Assembly: GCA_039028155.1 (NCBI GenBank)
Contig: JBCCIS010000028.1
Location: 1 to 64,000, forward strand
Source of the DNA: Pseudomonadota bacterium
GTDB taxonomy: Bacteria; Pseudomonadota; Alphaproteobacteria; SP197
Length of the DNA stretch: 64,000 nt
Direction of reading: 5' to 3'
This document shows, piece after piece, positions 38,285 to 44,730 of this stretch (position 1 is its first letter; each line of letters starts with the position of its first letter). The position numbers and the translations under genes are program-made. The notes under the pieces were generated by a model that was not told where the DNA came from, ran no database searches, and saw only the letters and a program-made list of their open reading frames with translations.

Positions 38285-38320
38285 GCCAAGCCTGCCCGCT
38301 AGATCTAGTGGTGGCGAACT

Positions 38321-39301
38321 CTAACGGGTGACGATCTCGTCGGCAAGACGCACGACCGACATGGCGAAATAGTCTGACCGATTCCAGCGCAAAATGACCC
38401 GATAATTGCTGAAGACGAGGAAGGCCGGACCACCCTCGCCGGCCGGCATGGCGAGCGTGGTCGGTTCGTCCGCTGCGACCGCCGGACGTGCGCCGACAAA
38501 GGTCACGCCTTCGTCGAGCCAGGCCTGCAGTGGGCGCGGTGAATCGTGTCCGGATTGCGCGGCGCCCATGCCGGCCGGCAGGTTCACCGCCGCGCCCCAC
38601 GGCTCGTCAAGCTCCCAGCCATAGCTAGAAAGGTAGTTGGAGGCCGATGCAAAGACGTCACCGCGCGTGGTCCAGATGTCGCGCCGGCCGTCCTTGTCCC
38701 AGTCGACGGCGTAACCCATGAAGCTTGACGGCATGAACTGGCTCTGGCCCATGGCACCGGCCCACGAACCAACCATTTTTTCTTTTGTTATATGGCCTTC
38801 ATCCAAAATCTTGAGAGCGTGCATGAGCTCGCGACGAAAGAAATCGCTGCGTCTGGGGTCCCAGGCCAGGGTGGCCAGAGCGGCAATCACGTCAAAGCCG
38901 CCGGTATAGGTGCCGAAACGGGTTTCGTGGCCCCACAGCGCGATGACGGCTTCGGGGTCGACGCCATAGACGTCACTGACCGAGATCAGCAGCGGTAGAT
39001 GTTCGTCGTAATTGCGGCGCGCCTCGGCGATCAACGCGGGCGGCATGCGGCTTGCCATGTATTCGGCGAACGTGACGGTCCCTTCCGGCTGCCGCCGGTC
39101 CAGCTCGATCACCCGGTCGATGGGCTCGATGCCGTTGAGCGCCACGTCGAGCGTCGCCTGGCTGACGCCTTGGCTCGACGCCTCGGCGCGGACGCTGTCG
39201 ATGAAGCTGTTCCAGTCCGGCTGTGTCTCGGCCTGTGCCGGGACAATGAACGAGAGCAGGACAACGAGTTGAACGAGAATGCCGTGGGTTTTTGGGCGCA
39301 T
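38321..39301 (-). CDS. Lytic murein transglycosylase (MltB family)
   Basis: Periplasmic peptidoglycan lyase of 326 residues. The signal peptide ends at VPAQAE. The catalytic Glu lies in ALWGHETRFG, followed by TLAWDPRRSDFFRREL, the GSWAGAMGQSQFMPSSF motif and the DIWTTRGDVFASASNYL segment. The frame is open 32 codons further upstream, but MRPKTHGILVQ provides a proper signal peptide. A short AT-rich stretch near 38775-38795 interrupts the usual composition. It is commonly upstream of rlpA in alphaproteobacteria. Confidence 0.94.
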   Translation of the reverse strand: MRPKTHGILVQLVVLLSFIVPAQAETQPDWNSFIDSVRAEASSQGVSQATLDVALNGIEPIDRVIELDRRQPEGTVTFAEYMASRMPPALIAEARRNYDEHLPLLISVSDVYGVDPEAVIALWGHETRFGTYTGGFDVIAALATLAWDPRRSDFFRRELMHALKILDEGHITKEKMVGSWAGAMGQSQFMPSSFMGYAVDWDKDGRRDIWTTRGDVFASASNYLSSYGWELDEPWGAAVNLPAGMGAAQSGHDSPRPLQAWLDEGVTFVGARPAVAADEPTTLAMPAGEGGPAFLVFSNYRVILRWNRSDYFAMSVVRLADEIVTR

Positions 39302-39395
39302 TGTTGGACACCGTCTCCCTTTTGTTCGTGTGTGTGGCACAGCCCGGCCAATCGTGCAATGGTCCGGGCAGCCTAAATGGCCGCGACCAGGAACC

Positions 39396-39659
39396 ATGCG
39401 TATCGATAAAAAAGATGTCAGACGCTTCGCCGTCGTTGCGGCGGGGCTCTATGTCGCGGTTGGTCTCGCCGCGCTGGTCGCGCCCGGTCTGGGGCTGGCG
39501 CTCGTGATTGCGTTAAGCGCGCTCCTGGCACTGGTCGTCGTGCTGGTGCTGTTCCTGCGTGCGTGGCACTGGTTCATCAGCGAGAGCTTCAGCTTGATCG
39601 AAGAGCGCTCGCGCGAATTGCGGGAGCGCCCGCCCGGGCATCGCAACAATCGGCGCTAG
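39396..39659 (+). CDS. Small two-helix membrane protein, unknown function
   Basis: 87 residues from the ATG of MRIDKKDVRRF. A basic N-terminus is followed by hydrophobic segments at about 11-32 and 34-54, then a basic, proline-containing tail ending HRNNRR. No family was recognised. It is divergent from the lytic transglycosylase with 94 bases between starts. The frame is open further upstream, but that part overlaps the transglycosylase promoter region and looks non-coding. Confidence 0.5.
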   Translation: MRIDKKDVRRFAVVAAGLYVAVGLAALVAPGLGLALVIALSALLALVVVLVLFLRAWHWFISESFSLIEERSRELRERPPGHRNNRR

Positions 39660-39695
39660 GGTGGCTGTTCTCTCTCGTTTTGGTCGAGCCGCGTT

Positions 39696-39953
39696 CTATC
39701 CCCTCGTCTCGTCGTCCTCGGCCGTGTCGGTGCCGCCGCTGGCGCGATCGTCGTGGCCGTGCTGGTGGCTGTAATAGGACAGCCTCATCAAACCGACACC
39801 TAAACCCGTTACGAAGATCACGCACAAGACGATGGCGATGATACCGTGGACGCTCATCTCGACACCCTCGAGCGACAGCCAGACATCGACCGCATAATAG
39901 AGGGTGCCGCCGAGGATCATGAGGAGCACTATGGTGACGAGAGCGGTCTTCAT
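39696..39953 (-). CDS. Small membrane protein, conserved hypothetical
   Basis: 85 residues: a signal-anchor-like helix (about 3-28), a second helix (about 36-60) and a His/Asp-rich acidic tail (HQHGHDDRASGG). The layout resembles short alphaproteobacterial inner-membrane proteins of unknown role. The tail could bind metal, but this is speculative. It is transcribed away from the riboswitch leader, so the two share the region around 39960-40060. Confidence 0.6.
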   Translation of the reverse strand: MKTALVTIVLLMILGGTLYYAVDVWLSLEGVEMSVHGIIAIVLCVIFVTGLGVGLMRLSYYSHQHGHDDRASGGTDTAEDDETRG

Positions 39954-40040
39954 TCCTGTATCGCTCCGGTGTTGTCGGCAGGGTGCATGACGCGTGCTCC
40001 AGAATCGTAGTGAGGACCGTCACAGATCGCGCGGGTCCGC

Positions 40041-40068
40041 TTGATTCCTCTGCGCAAGGTCTTAACAT
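40041..40068 (+). promoter_or_regulatory. Candidate promoter of the riboswitch-parA transcript
   Basis: TTGATT (40041-40046) and TAACAT (40063-40068) are 16 bases apart. Transcription would begin near 40075, right where the structured leader starts. That placement supports the call more than the hexamer scores do. Confidence 0.45.
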
Positions 40069-40075
40069 TGCGCGC

Positions 40076-40118
40076 ATCGGCTGGAAACGCCGATATGGGC
40101 AGCCGGTAACGGCTCCCA
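40076..40118 (+). other. Two leader hairpins preceding the riboswitch
   Basis: ATCGGC/GCCGAT (40076-40094, seven-base loop) and AGCCG-GTAA-CGGCT (40101-40114, GNRA-type loop) stack directly before the riboswitch core. They may extend its P1 stem or help fold it. They are not part of the minimal GEMM consensus. Confidence 0.45.
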
Positions 40119-40120
40119 GA

Positions 40121-40208
40121 TAAAGGCAAACCGGTGGAAACACCGGGACGCAAAGCCACCGGCCTTCACCTCGGCAAGCGAGGATAAGGTAGCGGGGTTA
40201 CCAAAGGG
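40121..40208 (+). ncRNA. Cyclic-di-GMP-I (GEMM) riboswitch
   Basis: The core matches the GEMM-I consensus closely: AAAGGCAAACC, the P1b stem CCGGTG-GAAA-CACCGG with its GAAA tetraloop, then the invariant GGGACGCAAAGCC, a second helix (CCTCG-GCAAG-CGAGG) with a receptor-like CCTT/ATAAGG flank, and the closing GGTAGCGGGGTTACC. The class binds c-di-GMP and regulates downstream genes by transcription or translation. No terminator follows before the next start. The Shine-Dalgarno GGGAAG of a short ORF directly abuts the 3' edge, which favours translational control. Downstream are a possible leader ORF, a ParA ATPase and an RHH-like protein. Confidence 0.9.
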
Positions 40209-40218
40209 AAGTCGTACC

Positions 40219-40371
40219 ATGTGTTGTGACAAGACAAAGCCGTCCGCTGCCATCTGGAAGACCTCAGGTCTCCCCACAACCGATAGCGCCTCCCCTTGTG
40301 CGGCCATCTTGGCGACACCGGGTTTTCTGCGCTGTCAATCCACTGTCGCCACGCGGGGTCCTTCATGCTGA
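40219..40371 (+). CDS. Possible cysteine-rich leader peptide
   Basis: 50 codons from an ATG preceded by GGGAAG at seven bases, which itself touches the riboswitch. The predicted peptide begins MCCDKTKPSAAIWKTSGL and has cysteines at 2, 3, 27, 39 and 50. Its TGA overlaps the first parA start by seven bases, an arrangement suited to translational coupling. A small hairpin AGACC-TCA-GGTCT (40259-40271) lies inside. No homologue is known to me, and the ORF may be chance. Confidence 0.35.
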   Translation: MCCDKTKPSAAIWKTSGLPTTDSASPCAAILATPGFLRCQSTVATRGPSC

Positions 40372-41135
40372 GTTCCATGCGCGTTCTTGTTGTCGCCTCG
40401 CAAAAGGGCGGCTCCGGCAAGACGACCTTGTCTGGTCATCTTGGCGTCGAGGCCGAACGCGCGGGCCACGGTCCGGTCGCTCTGATCGACACCGATCCCC
40501 AGGGCAGCCTTTCTCAGTGGTGGAATGCCCGCGAGGCCGATACCCCGGCTTTCGTTCAGTCGAGCGGACAGACGCTGCGCGACGATTTGATGGCTCTCAG
40601 AGAACAAGGTTTCAAGCTGGTCGTCATCGATACGCCGCCTGCCGCGACACGCGAAATCTCTGAAGTCGCCGCGTTCGCCGATCTCGTCATTCTGCCGACC
40701 CGCCCGAGCCCCCATGACCTGCGCGCCGTCGCTTCGACGATCGAGATCCTGGAGCAGCGCGGCAAAGCCATGGTCTTCGTGCTCAATTCCGCGACCGCGC
40801 GGGCGCGCATCACCGGCGAGGCCGCCATTGCCCTGTCGCAGCACGGCACCGTCGCCCCGGTCACGGTTCATCACCGGGTCAATTTCGCCTCCAGCATGAT
40901 CGACGGCCGCACGGTGGCCGAGATCGATGAGGAGAGCGCCTCGGCCAAGGAAGTGTCCGAACTGTGGGCCTATCTGTCCGATCGCATCAGCCGTAAGCAC
41001 ATGGTCGCCCTGCCCGGCGGCGTCGAAAAGGTCGAGCAGCCGACGCCTGCGGTTGCTCACCCCGTCGCACCGGAAGGCCTGAGGCCGAACCAGCCTTTCG
41101 GCCGGCGCGGTCGCGACGAAATCCACCTGACATGA
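40365..41135 (+). CDS. ParA/MinD-family ATPase
   Basis: Deviant-Walker ATPase of 256 residues. Walker A is ASQKGGSGKTTLSGHLG with the signature Lys14 and catalytic Lys19; A' is VALIDTDPQGSLSQW; Walker B is LVVIDTPPA. Such proteins position plasmids, chromosomes, chemotaxis clusters or other cargo by gradients on DNA. It is not the chromosomal parA of a parAB-gid cluster: no parB, gidAB or replication gene is nearby. The start at 40365 has GGGG seven bases upstream and overlaps the leader ORF; 40377 is an alternative. It is controlled by the c-di-GMP riboswitch leader. Confidence 0.88.
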   Translation: MLSSMRVLVVASQKGGSGKTTLSGHLGVEAERAGHGPVALIDTDPQGSLSQWWNAREADTPAFVQSSGQTLRDDLMALREQGFKLVVIDTPPAATREISEVAAFADLVILPTRPSPHDLRAVASTIEILEQRGKAMVFVLNSATARARITGEAAIALSQHGTVAPVTVHHRVNFASSMIDGRTVAEIDEESASAKEVSELWAYLSDRISRKHMVALPGGVEKVEQPTPAVAHPVAPEGLRPNQPFGRRGRDEIHLT

Positions 41136-41154
41136 CCAAGGACGATAGAGCGTC

Positions 41155-41619
41155 ATGAGCAAAGGCAAGGTAGCGGTTCTGCATAGCGGCCTGTTGGCAC
41201 GCAAGGGCGAAGCCCGTCCGATGGCGGTGTTTGCCGCGCCGCCGCCGGCCGCGCCTGAAACGGTCGCGCCTGAAATGGCTTCATCGCCAACGCCGGCCGC
41301 GCCAACCGCCGAGGTTTATCCACAGGTGGCCAAATCCGGCCACAGCTCGGACACAATGGAGCCGCAGCCTGGCATCTCAAGTTCGGGCATCAAGCTGCCG
41401 CCTGAGTTAGAGCGCAACGGCAAGAAATCGAAATCAGGTCCGCGCACGGAACTTCACGCGCGATTGGCCAACGCGTCGCACAGGCGACTGAAGGTTGCGT
41501 CGGCCCGTCTCGGTCGTTCGCAGCAGGAGATCGTCTCCGCCGCGATCGACGTCTACCTCGACTACATCGAGGACGAAGTGCTGAAAGGTTGCCGCTGCAT
41601 GAGGAACGCCCGGGGCTAG
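41155..41619 (+). CDS. Ribbon-helix-helix-like partner of the ParA protein
   Basis: 154 residues in two parts. The N-terminal 95 are Pro/Ala/Ser-rich and probably disordered. The C-terminal 50 (HARLANASHRRLKVASARLG, then RSQQEIVSAAIDVYLDYIED) have the strand-helix-helix pattern of RHH DNA-binding domains. The last residues carry a CRCMR pair of cysteines. It starts 19 bases after parA and ends just before a strong terminator, so the two form one unit. By analogy with ParA partners it may be the DNA- or cargo-binding adaptor, which is inference. Confidence 0.7.
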   Translation: MSKGKVAVLHSGLLARKGEARPMAVFAAPPPAAPETVAPEMASSPTPAAPTAEVYPQVAKSGHSSDTMEPQPGISSSGIKLPPELERNGKKSKSGPRTELHARLANASHRRLKVASARLGRSQQEIVSAAIDVYLDYIEDEVLKGCRCMRNARG

Positions 41620-41652
41620 GGACTTACGCGCTCGACCCCTTGCCCTGGCGTC

Positions 41653-41698
41653 GCGGGCCGGTGAGATTCCAAGCATCTCACCGGCCCGCAACTTTTTT
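41653..41698 (+). terminator. Intrinsic terminator of the riboswitch-parA-RHH unit
   Basis: A 15-bp perfect GC-rich stem, GCGGGCCGGTGAGAT / ATCTCACCGGCCCGC (41653-41667 and 41675-41689), encloses a seven-base loop and is followed by AACTTTTTT. It also faces the end of the esterase genes on the other strand. Confidence 0.92.
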
Positions 41699-41708
41699 GG
41701 CCGCTAGC

Positions 41709-41774
41709 TAGAGCATTTTCCGTTATCTCGGAATCTGTGCCGGCCCGCTCCCCCTCCTGGCCGCTAATGCTCTA
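41709..41774. repeat. TAGAGCATT inverted repeat with flanking GGCCGCTA copies
   Basis: Nine-base arms TAGAGCATT (41709-41717) and AATGCTCTA (41766-41774) enclose about 48 bases. GGCCGCTA occurs at 41699-41706 and again at 41759-41766. The right arm contains the stop codon of the esterase. The ends resemble the element at 28835-28896, suggesting a dispersed family, possibly MITE-like. Confidence 0.45.
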
Positions 41775-42668
41775 ACCAGCATGCTGCGTGATGAACGCGC
41801 CGGCGCGTGTCAGTGCCGCGTTGGCTTCCGGCACCTCCGGTGCCAGATGATGCCAAACGTGTGGCGCCCCCTCTTCGATCTCCAGGACGACCGTGCCGCC
41901 GGCGGTCGTCATGCCGTTCGCCAGAGCGTGCGAGTCGTCTAGCAGCAACTCGGTATCGCCGACCTGGATCAAGACAGGCGGCAGACCTGAGAGATCGCCG
42001 TAATGGGGGGCGACATGAGGATGACGCAGGTTCTCGCCATTGAGATACGTCTCGACGAATGCCTCCAGCTCCTCGACGCTCAAGAAGACATCGCGATTGG
42101 GATCGCCGGCACGCCACGTGCCCTGACCTTCCATGTCACACCAAGGCGATATGGCGACCGCGCACGCGGGCAGCGGCAGGCCTTCATCGCGCAGACGCAA
42201 CATGACGGCGAAGACCAGGCCCCCACCGGCCGAATCACCGGCGACGGCGATGCGTACGCTCTCGCCCACCTCCTGCGAGAGCGCACGGTAGGCCTCGACG
42301 CAGTCGTCGATAGCGGCGGGAAACAGGTGTTCCGGCGCCAGGCGGTACTCCGGGAAGTGGAGCCGGCATCCCGCCGCCGCAGCCAGGCGCGTGACGATCA
42401 TGATGTGGCTCTTCGTCGAGCCCATGGCATAGCCGCCGCCGTGGAAATAAAGAATGGCGCGTTCGGGATCGGCGTTGGGTGGATCGAACCGCCACCCGGG
42501 CACGCCGCCCAGCGCTGCGCGCTCGGCCGCCACGGTTTCGTCGCCCGGGAAAGCGTCGCCCAGTTCGTCGTAAGACGCCCTTCGCTCGGCCATGGTCGCA
42601 TCCTCCGGCAGCACAGCCTCGGCCAGGATCTTCTTGTAGCGTTCGAGTTCAGCGCTCGGCATAGTCAA
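41772..42668 (-). CDS. Alpha/beta hydrolase, hormone-sensitive-lipase family (copy 1)
   Basis: 298-residue esterase. The oxyanion motif HGGGYAMGSTKSH, the nucleophile elbow GDSAGGG, the acid in LIQVGDTELLLDDS and the His in EEGAPHVWHHLAPE form the HSL catalytic set. It is a tandem paralogue of the next gene, with the same order of motifs (NGENLRHPHVAPHYGDLSGLPPVLIQVG). Substrates of this family range widely. It starts four bases inside the end of copy 2 (ATGA), so the two are co-translated. Confidence 0.9.
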   Translation of the reverse strand: MTMPSAELERYKKILAEAVLPEDATMAERRASYDELGDAFPGDETVAAERAALGGVPGWRFDPPNADPERAILYFHGGGYAMGSTKSHIMIVTRLAAAAGCRLHFPEYRLAPEHLFPAAIDDCVEAYRALSQEVGESVRIAVAGDSAGGGLVFAVMLRLRDEGLPLPACAVAISPWCDMEGQGTWRAGDPNRDVFLSVEELEAFVETYLNGENLRHPHVAPHYGDLSGLPPVLIQVGDTELLLDDSHALANGMTTAGGTVVLEIEEGAPHVWHHLAPEVPEANAALTRAGAFITQHAG

Positions 42669-43561
42669 TCGTCCGTGTGTTGTTGAACAAAGGTGCCGAT
42701 CCGGTCGATGGCCGCCATGGCTTCCGGCAGCAAGGGAACGGCGTGGTGCCAGACGTGAGGGGCGCCATCCTCGATTTCCAAGGTCGTGTCGACGCCGGCT
42801 GCCGTGGCGCGATCGGCGAGCCTTGTCGCATCGCTGAGCAGAATTTCCAGACTGCCAACCTGGATCAGGAGCGGCGGCAGGCCTGTCAGGTCGCCCAAGA
42901 TGGGTGACGCCAGTGGGTTATGCAGATCACCACCTTTGACATAGTCGGCAGCGAAATCGCTCAGCGCCGCGGCATCGCAGATTGGATCGCAAGCTGGGTC
43001 GGCTTGGCGCCACGCGCCGCTGCCATCAAGGTCGACCCACGGCGAGATCGGAATGGCGCAAGCCGGTTGCGGCAAGCCTTCGCGGCGTAGCGCCAACAAC
43101 AAGGCGACCGTCAGTCCGCCGCCCGCGGAGTCTCCCGCTACGGCAAGACGGCTGGTGTCATAGCCTTCGTCGCGTAACCAGCGATAGGCCGCGACGGCGT
43201 CTTCGACGGCGGCGGGGAAAGGGTGTTCGGGAGCCAGGCGATAGTCGAGCGCCAACACCTTGGCTTTCGCCGCGCCCGACAGACGTGACGTCATGCCGAT
43301 ATGGGTCGAGATGGAACCCGAGACGTAGCCGCCGCCGTGCAGGTACAGAAGCACGCTGTCTTGACGGGCGTTGCCAGCAGTCAGCCATTGGGCGGGAACA
43401 CCGCCGGCGATCGTATCCGTCGTTGAGACACCCTTGGCGATCGGGAACATGCGACCGAACTCTTCGTACTGGTCTCGTATGTCCTTAAGGGACTGGTCGG
43501 GCGGCGTCTTGGCCTGCTCGCCATAGAGCGCCGCGACAAAGGTCTTCATCTGCTTGCTCGT
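42665..43561 (-). CDS. Alpha/beta hydrolase, hormone-sensitive-lipase family (copy 2)
   Basis: Second HSL-type esterase, with HGGGYVSGSISTH, GDSAGGGL, QVGSLEILLSD and EDGAPHVWHHAVP. From the TTG at 43561 (GGGG about eight bases upstream) it is 298 residues, the same length as its tandem paralogue; an ATG at 43549 is the alternative. The frame is open further upstream without homology. The duplication implies related substrates or divided labour, perhaps on ester or amide compounds handled by the neighbouring cluster. Confidence 0.88.
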   Translation of the reverse strand, partial: TSKQMKTFVAALYGEQAKTPPDQSLKDIRDQYEEFGRMFPIAKGVSTTDTIAGGVPAQWLTAGNARQDSVLLYLHGGGYVSGSISTHIGMTSRLSGAAKAKVLALDYRLAPEHPFPAAVEDAVAAYRWLRDEGYDTSRLAVAGDSAGGGLTVALLLALRREGLPQPACAIPISPWVDLDGSGAWRQADPACDPICDAAALSDFAADYVKGGDLHNPLASPILGDLTGLPPLLIQVGSLEILLSDATRLADRATAAGVDTTLEIEDGAPHVWHHAVPLLPEAMAAIDRIGTFVQQHTDD

Positions 43562-43627
43562 CAAGACATCAACCCCACGACAGGGCCTCGATGATGTCGG
43601 TGCGCCATCGTTAACCATGATCGGTCT

Positions 43628-43978
43628 TCAGGGACCGTCATGATCGACAATCGCGACGTGGTGGTCGGTGACAGTAGGCATTGACGCCACAAGGCTGTTT
43701 TGACACCGCGCGATTGCGCGGACCGGTGCGACGGACCAGGTGGCAAATTCTGTGTCAGAATGTTGCGGGGGATCGTCAAAGATTGTCACAGTCGAAACCT
43801 CGGTAGCTGGCAGCTTTTGTTGCGGGCCGGCCAGCAACGCTTCCCGATTGAAGGGGTAGAGCACCAAACCTCCGTTCGCCTCCGCCGTCTTGCGCGTCAA
43901 CAGCGTCGACACCGTTCCCCCGTGGCCGAGCAGCACTTTGTGCGTCAGGCGTACGCGCGTGGCCTCTGTTGCCGTCAC
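43628..43978 (-). CDS. Hypothetical protein overlapping the racemase end
   Basis: 116 codons from a GTG immediately after the racemase stop, filling an otherwise gene-free 415-base gap. The predicted product (TEATRVRLTHKVLLGHGGTV near the start, TVTIFDDPPQHSD in the middle) matches no family I know. Its tight fit behind the racemase argues for a real gene; the lack of recognisable domains and of a clear Shine-Dalgarno argues against. Otherwise the stretch 43562-43979 shows nothing clear. Confidence 0.3.
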   Translation of the reverse strand: MTATEATRVRLTHKVLLGHGGTVSTLLTRKTAEANGGLVLYPFNREALLAGPQQKLPATEVSTVTIFDDPPQHSDTEFATWSVAPVRAIARCQNSLVASMPTVTDHHVAIVDHDGP

Positions 43979-43979
43979 A

Positions 43980-44645
43980 TCAGCTTCCCGCTTGGAACGA
44001 ACGTGCCGCTGTCATGGCGATACCGGTCGCGGCGTGTACCGGGTCGATCGTTCTTACCTCGACGGCCTGCTCGACGCCGGACGCGTAAGGCACCATGCCG
44101 GCGCAGCCAAGTATAACGACATCTGCGCCACGGTCCTTTAAGCGTTGGGCGGCGGCGGTGAGTTCCGATTGTGCGCGCTGAGTGTCGTTGAGCTCGGTTA
44201 CGGCAATCCCGCATGCCTCGATCCCGGCAAGCCGGGCATCCAGGCCGAGACCGCGGATCTGGCGTAGCCCCGGGCCAATGTCAGCGGGCATATTGGTCAA
44301 GATACCGTAGTGTTCTCCGTGGTTTAGCGCCACCGTAACGCCGCCCTCACAGATGCCAATGACCGGTTTCTGCGTAGTCTCTCGCGCGGACGCCAAGCCG
44401 GGATCGCCAAAACAAGCGATGACGAAGGCGCTGGCCCGCTCGTCCTCGCGCGCGATGAGATCGCAGAGCGGGCCCACGACCTGATCGGCGTGGCGTGCGG
44501 TTTCGATGCCGGCCGGTGCGTCTTCCAATGTCTCACAGCAGATCTCGGGACCGCCAGAAAATCGTAGGCTGTCGAGGTTGCGGCTCATCGCCGCGGTCAC
44601 AGCGCGGTCGCTGTTCGGATTGATGACAATGACCCGCTCGCCCAT
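43980..44645 (-). CDS. Hydantoin/aspartate racemase family protein
   Basis: 221 residues from the ATG at 44645 (a TTG ten codons upstream is less likely). It opens with VIVINPNSDRAVTAAMSRNL as hydantoin racemases do. The two catalytic cysteines lie in IACFGDPGLASARE and ILGCAGMVPYA. It would interconvert D- and L-5-substituted hydantoins so that a D-specific hydantoinase can use both. It is divergent from the carbamoylase gene, with 85 bases between the starts. Confidence 0.88.
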   Translation of the reverse strand: MGERVIVINPNSDRAVTAAMSRNLDSLRFSGGPEICCETLEDAPAGIETARHADQVVGPLCDLIAREDERASAFVIACFGDPGLASARETTQKPVIGICEGGVTVALNHGEHYGILTNMPADIGPGLRQIRGLGLDARLAGIEACGIAVTELNDTQRAQSELTAAAQRLKDRGADVVILGCAGMVPYASGVEQAVEVRTIDPVHAATGIAMTAARSFQAGS

Positions 44646-44730
44646 GGACTTTTCCGCCTGCGGCCTTCTCGACAAGTGCCAGAGTATGCCACGATGGCCG
44701 CCTGCGAACAGTATGGTCGAGGAGGATGGA

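Noticed and set aside
40121-40208. Cobalamin, glycine or other riboswitch in the parA leader
   Set aside because: The GGGACGCAAAGCC and GAAA-capped stem are specific to GEMM-I; no B12 box or glycine-aptamer core is present.
40300-41700. Integrated plasmid or partition locus
   Set aside because: No ParB, replication initiator, integrase or iterated repeats accompany the ParA gene.
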